This document shows, piece by piece, positions 61,701-63,219 of a stretch of 64,000 bases of DNA (positions are counted from its first letter, which is position 1; the number at the start of each line of letters is the position of its first letter). Both the position numbers and the translations under genes were made by a program. Origin of the DNA: Siphonodentalium dalli (lineage: Eukaryota > Mollusca > Scaphopoda > Gadilida > Siphonodentaliidae); the NCBI GenBank assembly GCA_032622095.1, contig CP136066.1, positions 143,557,559-143,621,558 on the forward strand, given 5' to 3'. The notes under the pieces were generated by a model. The model had not been told where the DNA came from. It ran no database searches and saw only the letters and a list, made by a program, of their open reading frames with translations.

Positions 61701-63219
61701 AGCAGAATGAGGTCCCTGGAGGGTGAATTTGGTGATACTAGCCTACTGTGTGGGGCAGCTTCACTAAAATCATCCTCTGAGGTCCTCATTCTGCAAATGA
61801 CAGACACGCTATTTCAAAGCTTTAATCCAATCATCTAAATTCATCATTCTAATATCAATTAAATTGTGGAGGCAATTTTTGTCTTTCAAAAGAACAGCAG
61901 GTCAAAGCTGAAAGCACAGAGGTTAGAATTACCTGAGAAGCATGCCCAACGAACACATAATCAGACAGCAAGCCATCATCAGAGACGGACACAGTGGGAG
62001 GTGCATTAGCGAGTGCAGCGTCTACATCATCACACAGTGTGCGATCATGCTCAACATAACTCCATACCTGTGGGTCATCAGGATTAGCAAGAGATCCATG
62101 CTGGCTGTGAGCACCATCTCTAAACACGATATCGCTACCGACACTGATCAGCTGCTGTCGATACTGATCGTCGGACGTCGATAAATCCATGCTAATCTTA
62201 CCAGCAGTTGTTAAATATACTTCTTTCTGCCGATCACTGGTTACCGATGCGGGTTCCTCAGTTACTGCTATTCTACGTTTCAATTTTGTAACGCCATTTG
62301 ATTCCGCAACTTTTTCACCACTTTCAGGAATGTTATTCATAGTCGTCTGAATGGGAGACATTTCGCTTGATGAATTTACCCGATAACTTCCTTCTGTAGT
62401 CGTTGAACTATAATCAGTACTGCTGTCATAGTCCGATTCAATATATTGCACTTTATTATTGGCTGAATTAACATTAGGCTCTTCTGAGGGAGCTTTATCA
62501 GCGTGTTCGCGTATAAAAGTTTGTCGTTGTTCCCCCTCAAACGATTCACCACTAAACTTCCTAAAACATGCATCTTCTGCCACCTCCTTTTCGGCACTTG
62601 TTTCTATAGTGCCACTCTCGGAATGAGCCACACCCAGTGAGCCTTGTAGCGGGTCACATGATTCGAGGTAGTCCGTCTCAACAGGAATGTTATCCCTGAA
62701 CTCGTTACCAGTAAATGAAGTGTTAGAATTAATTCTAATTTTTGGCTGAGATTTACTCATAACTTTATTTGACAGGTTTGACGTTGGCTCTTTTGGCAAT
62801 GAATTATAGTGTGTCACAGGTTTGTTTTGCATTAGATGCCCAACGCTTGGTGACGCCATGTTATCTATATCAGCAGTGTTAACTGGGAACTCATCGAGAG
62901 CCGTTTCGATGAAGTATTGAGCAAGGGAATAGGCCATCTCTTCAATATCATTCGAAACTTTATCTTCGTGTTGATAATTATCATTAATATCATCGTCGGG
63001 AGTGTGAATTTCATTGCTTTGTAAATCTCTTTCATTGTCGGACAAACTGTCTCGATGTGATTTTTGTTGGCATTCAGAGTCCTGCATATTTTGGTTTGAT
63101 AGATCTCCTTCAACAGTTTTGATACTTTGTCTGAGGATTTCAGCAGTAAAATTCTCTGCAACTTCATTAATCCTTTCCAAATACTCAGTTGAAACTTCAA
63201 ATTCTTCATCATCCTCCAC
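1677..63219 (-). CDS. BNIP2: BNIP2/caytaxin/PRUNE2-family BCH-domain gene, whole locus (5' end outside window)
   Basis: Exons at 61933-63219 (long form), 55480-55509 (putative alternative first exon), 19543-19668, 16683-16752, 15042-15233, 12995-13162, 10553-10655, 8706-8837, 6271-6357 and 1677-1779 are each bounded by AG and GT, and their phases fit without a gap. The eight shared exons encode 326 residues plus a stop. With the short first exon the product is about 336 residues, close to vertebrate BNIP2 (about 314) and caytaxin (about 370). Family members are cytosolic scaffolds: the BCH domain binds Rho GTPases, GAPs and GEFs, and acidic tryptophan motifs bind kinesin light chain. Long-exon and short forms from separate starts are also known for PRUNE2. 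Orthology within BNIP2/ATCAY/BNIPL/PRUNE2 cannot be settled here, so the symbol marks the family. Splice joins are inferred from sequence and homology, not from transcripts. Confidence 0.9.
4572..4788. mobile_element. MITE B copy (full hairpin)
   Basis: Same 217-bp layout as 15362-15578 but with more mismatches near the ends ('tgcccgaagtatatgac'). Confidence 0.8.
5588..5962. repeat. Interspersed repeat G, copy 1
   Basis: The segment from 'gtgaaacactccagt' to 'caagtccataatatgtctt' recurs in the same order at about 47780-48145, diverged by small changes. It is therefore a dispersed repeat of at least 370 bp. No terminal repeats or coding capacity were recognised. Confidence 0.7.
6271..6357 (-). 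CDS. BNIP2: BNIP2-like gene, BCH domain exon 4 (RRLRKNLK motif)
   Basis: 87 nt, acceptor GATATTTAG, donor GTATGT, phase 2 in and out. It encodes [20 protein letters not shown] and VMMTRPFI. With the Arg from the previous exon it forms RRLRKNLK...HP, the diagnostic BCH motif. The HPTLWIRT and TRPFI segments match the vertebrate HPSWFIRT and TRPFI. The split Ser codon joins the terminal exon. Confidence 0.97.
6953..7212. mobile_element. MITE A copy (double hairpin, TTAA-type ends)
   Basis: About 260 bp running from TTAACACTTTCATGATGGGA to ATGGAAGTGTTAA. It contains two hairpins built from TGCATTCTCTTATATA and its complement, separated by a spacer with 'ggtcaaggtaaacattg'. Ends starting TTAACCC with a TTAA target suggest a piggyBac-like, non-autonomous element. 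Confidence 0.8.
7289..7376. repeat. Inverted repeat (GTCAGAAATTGTTCAGTCAT hairpin)
   Basis: Twenty bases, GTCAGAAATTGTTCAGTCAT, are followed about 45 nt later by their complement ATGACTGAACAATTTCTGAC. This forms a clear foldback of unknown origin, similar in layout to 17115-17275. Confidence 0.7.
7751..8545. mobile_element. Unclassified inverted-repeat element with TGTATACACCC ends
   Basis: The left end TGTATACACCCGTCAGTAAG is mirrored at the right end by TGTATACACCCATCAGTAAG on the other strand, and both arms continue with a shared 'AAGCC' and a C-rich segment. The interior (about 750 bp) has no recognised coding sequence, so this looks like a non-autonomous DNA element. A separate perfect inverted repeat AGAGACATGATTGTATTC / complement lies inside at about 7874-7911. 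Confidence 0.6.
8706..8837 (-). CDS. BNIP2: BNIP2-like gene, BCH domain exon 3
   Basis: 132 nt, acceptor TCATTTTCAG, donor GTAAGG, phase 2 in and out. It encodes [38 protein letters not shown] and KMIDR, corresponding to the central BCH strand and helix block ([30 protein letters not shown] in BNIP2). The last Arg codon is completed by the next exon, giving the RRLRKNL signature. Confidence 0.97.
9087..9206. mobile_element. MITE A copy, internally deleted
   Basis: It retains the 'catgatgggagc', 'gtgcagcattaaagatcctgtgcc' and 'cattggcacagggttttcgaaaa' parts of MITE A but has only one hairpin. The central spacer is missing, as if two hairpins recombined into one. Confidence 0.75.
9235..9815. 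repeat. Repeat E copy (with inserted or diverged centre)
   Basis: The ends resemble 26386-26870: 'gacaaaaaagaaaatgttgac' on the left and 'ataatatgatctggtgataatcgagacataagtgggccttt' on the right. The middle (about 9320-9650) is not shared. No coding sequence was recognised between 9206 and 10552. Confidence 0.4.
10553..10655 (-). CDS. BNIP2: BNIP2-like gene, BCH domain exon 2
   Basis: 103 nt, acceptor TTGTATTTCAG and donor GTAAGT, phase 1 in and phase 2 out. It encodes [20 protein letters not shown] and then [13 protein letters not shown], closely following the vertebrate [12 protein letters not shown]...YLMDNLF part of the BCH/CRAL-TRIO fold. The final Leu codon is split with the next exon. 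A hAT element lies 187 nt upstream of this exon's acceptor on the minus strand. Confidence 0.97.
10843..12200. mobile_element. hAT-family DNA transposon, non-autonomous, with perfect 8-bp target duplication
   Basis: A 1358-bp element lies in the BCH intron. The 14-bp ends CAGTGTTCACGCTG are perfect inverted repeats, and the flanks at 10835-10842 and 12201-12208 are both ATAGCACC. Subterminal repeats of 'ATTTGGCTAAAATTTTGGCT' lie inside both ends, as is common where hAT transposase binds. The only coding trace is the zinc-finger fragment at 11217-11434, so the element cannot make a full transposase. It holds a C-run at about 11888-11904. Confidence 0.92.
11217..11434 (+). pseudogene. hAT transposase fragment: TTF-type zinc finger remnant
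   Basis: The frame ends with [20 protein letters not shown] and [13 protein letters not shown] before a stop. The spacing F-K-x-x-W ... P-W-L-x-(H/Y)-D ... (M/I)-F-C-x-x-C resembles the TTF-type zinc finger at the start of ZNF862-like hAT transposases. It is preceded by a 28-bp tandem duplication (TACAAAGGGAAACCCGATCG twice), so the true start is unclear. The catalytic part is absent. It lies within the hAT element at 10843-12200, which agrees with this reading. Confidence 0.6.
12676..12936. mobile_element. MITE F copy (TTAA-type)
   Basis: It begins TTAACCCTTTCTATAGTAAA and ends TTAGAATGGAAAGTGTTAA. Inside it has the inverted repeat TTCAACAAACGA / TCGTTTGTTGAA that marks this family. It is in the opposite orientation to the copy at 60957-61211. 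Confidence 0.7.
12995..13162 (-). CDS. BNIP2: BNIP2-like gene, start of the BCH domain
   Basis: 168 nt, acceptor TTTTTTTCACAG, donor GTAAGA. It encodes [20 protein letters not shown] with the first codon split across the junction, then [20 protein letters not shown] and [26 protein letters not shown] is the counterpart of ITEYTAAEE, and [12 protein letters not shown] is identical to the strongly conserved BNIP2 segment that opens the BCH domain. The exon leaves in phase 1 and joins the GYYGDG exon to rebuild the conserved HGGYYGDG. Confidence 0.97.
13477..13660. mobile_element. MITE A copy, one end missing
   Basis: It starts inside the first hairpin ('catagggagccttgcatatataagag'), keeps the spacer and the second hairpin, and ends 'gtcatggaagggttaa'. 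The left terminal repeat is lost. Confidence 0.75.
14083..14395. mobile_element. hAT-like MITE (CAGGGACCACCAGC ends)
   Basis: The ends CAGGGACCACCAGCTTAGAG and CCCTCTAGGCTGGTCCCTG are imperfect inverted repeats, and the CAGGG start is typical of hAT. The interior carries several 'gggagaagt' motifs in both directions. No matching 8-bp flanks were found, so assignment is tentative. Just upstream (about 13880-14080) the phrase 'gggtgaaggga..cacaatgc' occurs twice. Confidence 0.45.
14462..14922. mobile_element. Two-level palindromic element (TGTGACCCGCC ends) sharing its hairpins with MITE A
   Basis: About 461 bp. The ends TGTGACCCGCCATATCAAAT are inverted repeats, flanked by TA on both sides. 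Each arm contains 'CCCTGTGCCAATGCATTCTC' and a MITE A-like hairpin; the unique core of about 190 bp contains 'cagagccccagacaaacatg'. A second copy with the core inverted relative to the window lies at 40051-40465. Confidence 0.85.
15042..15233 (-). CDS. BNIP2: BNIP2-like gene, acidic linker exon with second W-acidic motif
   Basis: 192 nt, acceptor AATTGTAG, donor GTATGT, entering and leaving in phase 1. Translation begins RPDSLDTDP, then [13 protein letters not shown], which aligns with the KKLMAPDISL segment of BNIP2. It continues through an acidic DD-rich stretch with [15 protein letters not shown], as in the vertebrate LDTPSE region, and ends LAELEWE, matching the EFEWED kinesin-binding motif of BNIP2/caytaxin. 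The open frame continues past the donor, but the GTATGT site and the phase of the next exon fix the boundary. Confidence 0.93.
15362..15578. mobile_element. MITE B copy (full hairpin)
   Basis: TACAGTAATGCCC at one end and GGGCATTACTGTA at the other; the whole 217 bp folds on itself through GAGAGCTTTCC at the centre. TA-flanked CAGTAATGCCC ends suggest a Tc1/mariner-like non-autonomous foldback. Confidence 0.85.
15640..15845. repeat. Diverged dispersed repeat with GGATGGA tail
   Basis: The block 'gacttttattttgtgttagtaaacatacat...gttcagtagaatt' resembles parts of 50520-50700 and 52250-52375, which share 'tgtgctagtaaacacaca' and 'attcagttgaga'. It ends in 'gacggatagagggaaagatggatgg'. The class is unknown. 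Confidence 0.45.
16404..16649. mobile_element. MITE A copy
   Basis: It runs from 'ttaaacctctggcgatgggagctgc' to 'agtcatggaagagttaa' with both hairpins, though the first is shortened. It ends 34 nt from the exon at 16683-16752, on the side of that exon's donor. Confidence 0.75.
16683..16752 (-). CDS. BNIP2: BNIP2-like gene, first tryptophan-acidic exon
   Basis: Seventy nucleotides, acceptor TTCACAG and donor GTTTGT, entering in phase 0 and leaving in phase 1. The exon encodes [20 protein letters not shown] and then GKP. The DEWQEDE core corresponds to the EEWQDEDF motif near the N-terminus of vertebrate BNIP2 and is a W-acidic motif of the kind that binds kinesin light chain TPR domains. Kinesin binding here is inferred from the family, not shown. 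Confidence 0.85.
17115..17275. repeat. Hairpin repeat (TTGGTCTGACATTTTATGTG)
   Basis: TTGGTCTGACATTTTATGTG and its complement are separated by only about 17 nt, and outer arms 'atggatgttgattgagttgc' / 'gcaaaccaacatccat' also pair. This is a near-complete palindrome of about 160 bp, probably a foldback MITE. The rest of 16753-19098 shows one more foldback (18060-18190) and nothing coding. Confidence 0.65.
18060..18190. repeat. Foldback repeat with ACCACTCG / CGAGTGGT arms
   Basis: Left arm 'agtagtcaaaagtaaaaattttcacca' pairs imperfectly with right arm 'tggtgaaaattaggtactctcgtctacta'. Inner arms contain 'gtgttttaaccactcgcc' and 'ggcttgtgtttg'. Unclassified. Confidence 0.5.
19099..19359. mobile_element. 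MITE A copy (near full length)
   Basis: It begins TTAACCCTTCCATGACTGGA and ends CATCATGAAATGGTTAA, with both hairpins and the 'acctgtaccttgaaagccagtgc' spacer. It is one of the best preserved copies. Confidence 0.85.
19543..19668 (-). CDS. BNIP2: BNIP2-like gene, Pro/Ser/Asp-rich exon (42 codons)
   Basis: The exon runs from GTG (Val) after a TTTAATAG acceptor to AAG before a GTATGA donor, in phase 0 at both ends. It encodes [19 protein letters not shown] and then a second Ser-Pro/Thr-Pro stretch ending SSESPRTK. The four SP/TP sites (ISP, LSP, ISP, LTP) are typical of proline-directed phosphorylation regions. It matches no conserved part of BNIP2 and is assigned by strand, phase and its position before the DEWQ exon. 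It is the first exon shared by both proposed isoforms. The acceptor has a poor pyrimidine tract, so the 5' boundary could be slightly different. Confidence 0.75.
19737..19962. mobile_element. MITE F copy (TTAA-type)
   Basis: It runs from 'tttaacccgttctgtactaaatggattctcccatt' to 'tcaataagtatttagtatggaaagggttaac', matching the ends of 60957-61211. The central hairpin is diverged. Confidence 0.65.
20279..20615. repeat. Tandem repeat, three units of about 119 bp
   Basis: The phrase 'gtagctg.agagtt.tgat.tcaatgg.a.ctggtgcaggtatttt' with 'ggaaatagaacatagctgc' and 'ttttcccatgc.ata.tctgt' recurs three times. A TA microsatellite lies just upstream at 20135-20156. Confidence 0.8.
20971..22899. mobile_element. 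hAT-family element with perfect 8-bp target duplication
   Basis: A 1929-bp element. The ends TAGAGCTGAAACGGTT are perfect 16-bp inverted repeats and the flanks at 20963-20970 and 22900-22907 are both TCCAAAAT. Both ends also carry repeated 'AACCGGTTAG' motifs, likely transposase sites. No transposase domain was recognised in the interior, which is AT-rich with only short frames, so it looks non-autonomous. Confidence 0.92.
22925..23145 (-). repeat. Repeat D copy (minus orientation)
   Basis: On the minus strand it reads 'ctatttctttggcttgggg', 'tttgattcgagtcgagg', 'aacccacctataaaagctcaa', as at 44045-44382 and 989-1390, and shares 'caccacctggaatatttgg' with 63241-63573. It begins within 20 nt of the hAT target duplication. 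Confidence 0.7.
23146..24099. other. Intronic stretch without recognised features
   Basis: No exon or clear element seen. The phrases 'gagaccagattaccggtcc' and 'gagaccagaataccagttc' repeat about 50 nt apart at 23359-23420, following TTAACCCTTTGAACCC; this could be the end of another TTAA element. Confidence 0.4.
24100..26080. repeat. Direct segmental repeats carrying three MITE A copies and one broken MITE B
   Basis: A unit with 'aaggtaaacacacatg...gagcaactcc...ctagaacttagcacatgaatt', a MITE A and 'aaggacctcattcccc' is repeated; the MITE A copies lie at 24170-24441, 24608-24857 and 25318-25568. A second unit, 'aactgataaggacacataataaatcagctg', occurs at about 25048, 25761 and 25945. MITE B (25798-25944) interrupts that unit and lacks its last third. 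The MITEs sit at the same unit position, so they were copied with the unit. Confidence 0.85.
26386..26870. repeat. Repeat E (AAGGCCCACTTAATTTTCG ends)
   Basis: The left end 'aaggcccacttaattttcga' and right end 'cgaaaattaagtggtccttt' form inverted repeats, marking a DNA element of about 485 bp. A partial copy in the other orientation lies at 43504-43760. No coding content was recognised. Confidence 0.65.
26932..27148. mobile_element. MITE B copy (full hairpin)
   Basis: One of the best preserved copies: 217 bp from TACAGTAATGC to GCATTACTGTA, with near-perfect self-complementarity across the centre GAGAGCTTTCCGATGAATGG. Confidence 0.9.
27453..27574. mobile_element. Short hAT-like palindrome (CAGTCCTCGAAATT ends)
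   Basis: The ends CAGTCCTCGAAATT and AATTTTGAGGGCTG are imperfect inverted repeats and the interior repeats 'gccatggcaa' and 'gccatgggg' in both directions. No exact 8-bp duplication was found. Confidence 0.45.
27610..28398. mobile_element. MITE A fragment (27610-27691) and diverged copy (about 28176-28398)
   Basis: The fragment keeps only the right end 'gggagactcgcatatataag...caggaagctccagtcatgaaagggctaa'. The second copy has both ends ('ttaacactttcatgacaggagc' and 'agtcatggaaggtttaa') but a broken second hairpin. The 480 bp between them show nothing recognisable. Confidence 0.65.
28400..29396. other. Intronic stretch without recognised features
   Basis: Contains a G-run of about 17 at 28631-28647. 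No exon, terminal repeats or duplicated blocks recognised. Confidence 0.5.
29399..29503. mobile_element. MITE B, left half only
   Basis: It matches MITE B from 'aagtaatgccctaaataat' to 'catcggaaagctct' and stops at the hairpin centre, so the other arm is lost. It lies 38 nt from a MITE A copy. Confidence 0.8.
29541..29786. mobile_element. MITE A copy
   Basis: TTAACCCTTCCATGACTGGA at one end and CCATCATGAAATGGTTAA at the other; the first hairpin is shortened ('tatgggggtctccaatagggagaatac'). Confidence 0.75.
30174..30430. repeat. Interspersed repeat (TATACTAGCTGATGTGACC)
   Basis: It starts TATACTAGCTGATGTGACCG and 'ctttgtccgggc' and ends in a 'catacccatacatacagacagaagt' tail. The same start, spacing and style recur at 54083-54899, so both are copies of one dispersed class. 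The class was not identified. Confidence 0.55.
30431..31119. other. Intronic stretch without recognised features
   Basis: No coding frame, terminal repeat or internal duplication recognised between the repeat at 30174 and the satellite region. Confidence 0.4.
31120..34975. repeat. Tandem-repeat element with CCCCC/GGGGG ends, split by the CAAGATGGC array
   Basis: The phrase 'ttctaagtcgaaaagggttaataactcc' occurs at 31190 and again in about 160-bp units at 34545 and 34728, with 'gttgcacatct.caatat.tgg.caacaat' and 'tacaccatgaaggtac'. The block from 31237 to 34397 interrupts this series. The right end carries a GGACGGAC run (34879-34920) and 'gtcccccaaaaaataaatttttcagggg', which mirrors 'gtcccccgaaaac' at 31128. 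This is an older element hosting a younger one. Confidence 0.65.
31250..34395. repeat. Tandem array of about 18 units (155-165 bp) with CAAGATGGC motifs
   Basis: Units contain 'aaatccaagatggctgctgg', 'cggccatgttttttggccga', 'atgaccccaaaatgactcgt', 'tgatgatcagactaaaggta' and 'cgacctgtagcccgtgcta'. Two unit types differ before the motif ('catacaaagagtaaaatcc' versus 'taaattttgaaatcc'). Frames read across the array are not genes. TAGCTCAACTT at 31248-31258 and AAGTTGAGCTA at 34385-34395 bound the array as inverted repeats, so it may be the body of one DNA element. A diverged single-locus relative lies at 45590-46170. Confidence 0.9.
35229..35422. mobile_element. MITE B copy, shortened centre
   Basis: The ends TACAGTAATGTCC and GGAATTACTGTA are retained; part of the hairpin centre after 'cagaaagctctcaa' is missing. 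Confidence 0.8.
35789..36120. mobile_element. MITE A copy with insertion of a short tandem repeat in its spacer
   Basis: Both hairpins are present, but the spacer contains a triplicated phrase, 'gat(c/t)(c/t)tgg.tatccctaatcaatgtt.t.gag' (about 35909-35985), not found in other copies. The flanking segments 'aacatgggcaggacggaacccaaat' and 'aaaagggaaaatacaaacaacacc' occur on both sides (35704-35785 and 36203-36290), so the element lies between direct repeats of about 90 bp. Confidence 0.75.
36318..36380. mobile_element. MITE C fragment (one arm)
   Basis: Contains 'gcctgcaaatagagtgtctg' and 'cagaatgaggtccccagagg', the outer part of the double-hairpin family best seen at 44801-45126. Confidence 0.7.
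36954..37060. mobile_element. MITE B, right half only
   Basis: It matches from 'gagctttctgatgaatggca' to 'gagcatttactgta', the complement of the half kept at 29399-29503. Confidence 0.8.
37340..38730. repeat. Decayed tandem duplications
   Basis: The phrases 'aacttatctcaacagaacactaaaatac', 'cagacactatagatgtcatccggtttatcaacaaaatctta' and 'aaaagaacagaaatctatatgtgc' recur with drift at 37400-38350. 'agtcaatttggagtggtttctcacct...agcatcatgggagagaactctgacg' occurs twice, at about 38470-38560 and 38617-38705. The 'cgg/atgtcatccggtttatcaa' phrase also occurs at 26880-26910. Short open frames here are not supported as genes. Confidence 0.6.
38906..39121. mobile_element. MITE B copy with rearranged right arm
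   Basis: The ends are TACAGTAATGCCC and GGGCATTACTGTA. The right arm repeats 'tcactgagagctttc' and lacks the 'gactaaatcctgaaa' part. Confidence 0.8.
39645..39845. mobile_element. MITE B copy
   Basis: Nearly full length; the hairpin centre is shortened ('gttgcctcatagagctttcc'). Confidence 0.85.
40051..40465. mobile_element. Second copy of the two-level palindromic element
   Basis: The ends TGTGACCCGCCATATCAAAT / complement match 14462-14922. Its core is in the opposite orientation, and the first MITE A-like hairpin is reduced to one strand ('tatatgcgagtctaacaatt'). Confidence 0.85.
40510..41065. repeat. Decayed tandem repeat of about 60-120 bp
   Basis: Phrases like 'cacaaatagatcaatctaaa', 'gcagtacatgtgg', 'aaataaatggcagctataccatgacac' recur at least four times with heavy drift. 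A related style ('gtaaatttggagaccaggtgatgctattccacaatc') repeats three times in 42120-42900. Confidence 0.6.
41069..41241. mobile_element. MITE B copy with central deletion
   Basis: Ends and outer arms intact; about 40 bp of the hairpin tip in the left arm is missing after 'caggatttagt'. Confidence 0.85.
41335..42012. mobile_element. MITE C copies: fragment (41335-41400) and hairpin (41913-42012)
   Basis: The fragment has 'gggctagcatcaccaaattcacc...ggacctcat'. The second is a complete hairpin from 'cagaatgaggtccccagacg' to 'gaggacctcattctgcaaatg'. The AT-rich 500 bp between them are featureless. Confidence 0.7.
42240..42475. mobile_element. MITE A copy
   Basis: It runs from AACCCTTCTATGACTGGAGC to CTATCATGAAAGGGTTAA with both hairpins partly reduced. 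Confidence 0.75.
42480..43503. other. Intronic stretch with drifted tandem repeats, then featureless
   Basis: The part 42480-42900 holds three drifted copies of a unit with 'agtacatttggagaccatgagatgct' and 'tatcacaaaccatttca'. Nothing recognised in 42900-43503. Confidence 0.4.
43504..43760. repeat. Repeat E partial copy, inverted relative to 26386-26870
   Basis: It shares 'ttatataccatttgaaagaggaagc' and 'gttgattttgttgag' in reverse order with the first copy. Only one end is clear. Confidence 0.6.
43815..43932. mobile_element. MITE B, strongly shortened
   Basis: Both ends remain (TACAGTAATGCCC / GGCATTACTGTA) but about 100 bp of the arms is deleted, leaving the hairpin tip. Confidence 0.8.
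44045..44382. repeat. Repeat D copy
   Basis: Begins 'aaagatgcattatctgaattaacgct' and ends 'ggattgagtacctttaa'; the same ordered blocks occur at 989-1390, 22925-23145 (reversed) and 63241-63573. Confidence 0.75.
44801..45126. mobile_element. MITE C, full double-hairpin element
   Basis: Two hairpins ('gaatgaggtc.ccagagggtg' arms around a GCTAGC-like loop) at 44829-44922 and 45018-45112 are joined by a spacer with 'gttaatttgatactttag'. Outer arms 'gcaaatagtatgtctgtcat' and 'atgacagatacactatat' also pair, so the whole is an inverted-repeat element. A second composite lies at 61383-61821. Confidence 0.8.
45590..46220. repeat. Diverged relative of the CAAGATGGC element
   Basis: It starts with the same leader as 31228 ('gtgtcaatgacactgtagctcaactt') and contains four spaced versions of 'aagatggctgc..gcggccatgttttt'. 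The spacers are different from the main array, so this is an older, unexpanded or decayed copy. Confidence 0.75.
46430..46640. mobile_element. MITE F, decayed copy
   Basis: It shares 'gattcttccattgaattataaaggtattcattggaatg' and 'gttcagataataagttcaa' with 60957-61211. Terminal TTAA is degraded. Confidence 0.5.
47094..47246. repeat. Large hairpin with GAATTTATCAACC arms
   Basis: 'ttttatacggaatttatcaaccgagttcactaaattcgatttgagcc' pairs with 'ggctcaaatagaatttagtggacgaggttgataaattacgtataaaat' around 'gaggtttaccgag'. The stem is about 60 bp. Outer 'atctcacatgagt' / 'cgagtgtgagat' extend it. Confidence 0.8.
47780..48145. repeat. Interspersed repeat G, copy 2
   Basis: It parallels 5588-5962 from 'gtgaaacactccggt' to 'caagtccatgatatgtcttt'. 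Confidence 0.7.
48172..48780. repeat. Repeat element with internal 'aggtgcac' units and GGACGGAC run
   Basis: It begins 'ggtgtgactgtcccaatgggactacggatacccccc' and ends 'atacccccctaacttcgttgcagggggtata'. Inside, 'ttctaagtcgaaaa(a/g)gggg(g)ataactcc' and 'cgcaggtgcaca.gttcccatgg' repeat in tandem. The style matches the element at 31120-34975. Confidence 0.6.
48781..50519. other. Intronic stretch with two small foldbacks
   Basis: A hairpin TTTTGTGGTACAATTC / GAATTGTACCACAAAA lies at 49582-49625. A second foldback, 'aaatacactgcgcat' / 'atgcgcagtgtat', lies at 49977-50071. No exon recognised. Confidence 0.5.
50520..52390. repeat. Dispersed 'ccataactctggt' repeat, interrupted by a hAT element
   Basis: The phrases 'gggcc.taactctggtgaaa' and 'gcgaaacc' precede 50710, and 'aaatttgaaaatgacctgtattttgtgctagtaaac' follows 52250. 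The intact order is visible within 50527-50640, so the hAT insertion split one copy. Confidence 0.6.
50710..52247. mobile_element. hAT-like element with CAGGGTTTCCGC ends
   Basis: About 1.54 kb. The ends CAGGGTTTCCGCCAG and CTAGCGGAAACCCTG are inverted repeats with one mismatch. GCGAAAC(C) occurs just before the left end and just after the right end, as expected for an 8-bp duplication sharing one base with the terminus. The interior has a tandem pair 'cgtaatcgtgcgatagcacggggt' (about 51857-51903) and direct repeats 'ttcatccacgaaaatcctgtgca' / 'ttcatccatggaatcccgtgca'. No transposase recognised; a G-run lies at 51496-51507. Confidence 0.75.
53922..54059 (-). pseudogene. Acidic 46-codon frame inside the piggyBac-like element, ending at a GTAAGT
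   Basis: From ATG 54059 it reads [20 protein letters not shown], then [13 protein letters not shown] and [13 protein letters not shown], directly before GTAAGT. Acidic N-terminal regions of this type are common in piggyBac transposases, and it lies inside the TTAA element, so a transposase 5' remnant is the first choice. An in-frame stop lies just upstream of the ATG. The donor-like end is in phase 0, so splicing onto the 19543-19668 exon would also be in frame; that is only a possibility. Confidence 0.4.
54083..54899. repeat. Interspersed repeat (TATACTAGAAGGTGACCCG), nested
   Basis: It starts TATACTAGAAGGTGACCCGA and 'cttcctccgggctttgacc' and ends in an ACAC microsatellite at 54848-54876 followed by 'atataatagata'. 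It contains three tandem copies of a 23-bp unit, 'GGGAAATCGGCCCAGCGGAT' plus ACC (about 54183-54250). Related to 30174-30430. Confidence 0.6.
55480..55509 (-). CDS. Putative alternative first exon of the short BNIP2-like isoform
   Basis: Ten codons, [10 protein letters not shown], start at ATG 55509-55507 (A at -3, G at +4) and end exactly at a GTATAT donor in phase 0. The next shared exon begins in phase 0 with [10 protein letters not shown], so the join gives an uninterrupted acidic N-terminus like that of BNIP2. No convincing acceptor precedes the ATG, as expected for a first exon. A second in-frame ATG lies 48 nt upstream at 55557 and would add 16 mostly hydrophobic residues. A TATATA motif lies about 95 nt upstream of the chosen ATG. 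The exon is tiny, so chance cannot be excluded; the matching phase and composition are the main support. Confidence 0.5.
55605..55610 (-). promoter_or_regulatory. Candidate TATA box for the short isoform
   Basis: TATATA sits about 95 nt upstream of the putative first ATG at 55509 on the minus strand. That would leave a 5' UTR of about 65 nt if transcription starts 30 nt downstream. The region is AT-rich, so the motif alone is weak evidence. Confidence 0.2.
55621..56257. other. Upstream flank of the putative short-isoform exon
   Basis: No repeat or exon recognised. If 55480-55509 is a first exon, its promoter would be here. Confidence 0.3.
56288..57968. mobile_element. PIF/Harbinger-like element with TTA target duplication
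   Basis: A 1681-bp element. The ends AGGTCGTTACACACCGGGCG and AGGTCGTTCCACACCGGGCG are inverted repeats that stay similar for about 105 bp, through a GC-rich segment rich in CGAGCG. TTA flanks both ends (56285-56287 and 57969-57971), the usual 3-bp target of PIF/Harbinger. No transposase or Myb-like frame was recognised. Much of the interior is a nested TGTGTA-rich element. A CATA microsatellite lies at 57575-57615. Confidence 0.75.
56491..57290. mobile_element. Nested element with CTAATGTGTAG ends and many TGTGTA motifs
   Basis: CTAATGTGTAG at the left and CTACACATTAG at the right are inverted repeats. Near both ends the hexamers TGTGTA/TACACA recur in both directions (about 56500-56680 and 57150-57290). 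This looks like a foldback element with subterminal binding sites; the class is unknown. Confidence 0.55.
58151..60956. other. Intronic stretch without recognised features
   Basis: AT-rich. A palindromic 'gccgatataacatcggc' at 58810-58826 is the only local structure noted. A minus-strand frame at 58441-58605 is mentioned among rejected items. No exon with supported splice sites was found. Confidence 0.5.
60957..61211. mobile_element. MITE F, reference copy (TTAA-type)
   Basis: 255 bp from TTAACCCTTTCTATACTAAA to TTTAGTGTAGAAAAGGTAA. A perfect inverted repeat GTTCAGATAATAAGTTCAAC / GTTGAACTTATTATCTGAAC lies at 61089-61157. Like MITE A, the TTAACCCTTTC start suggests a piggyBac-type mobiliser. 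Confidence 0.75.
61383..61821. mobile_element. MITE C, second full double-hairpin element
   Basis: Hairpins at 61411-61503 and 61702-61800 ('gaatga.gtcccc.gagggtg' arms) flank a spacer that shares 'ctaggatcaaattgaagttcccc' and 'gatacttcccagaaggtga' with 44801-45126. Outer arms 'aatagtgtgtctgacatttg' and 'caaatgacagacacgctatt' pair. It lies about 110 nt downstream of the long exon's donor. Confidence 0.85.
61933..63219 (-). CDS. Long acidic exon of the BNIP2/PRUNE2-like gene (429 codons, phase 0/0)
   Basis: This is the only long open frame in the window. It begins with GTG (Val) directly after an AG acceptor (TAATTCCAG), so it is an internal exon and not a start. It ends at Gln before GTAATT; beyond that the frame reads on only into intron. 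The protein is rich in Ser, Asp and Glu, looks disordered, and has no recognised catalytic domain. Two amphipathic helices stand out: residues 17-33 ([17 protein letters not shown]) and residues 95-111 ([17 protein letters not shown]). The second fits the hydrophobic spacing of PKA RII-binding helices. A basic patch (KLKRR) lies at 312-316 and a Ser/Tyr/Thr-rich stretch at about 260-290. Phase 0 at the 3' end fits the exon at 19543-19668. Membership in the BCH gene rests on strand, phase and lack of any other partner. It could instead belong to an upstream gene whose remaining exons are unseen. Confidence 0.75.
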
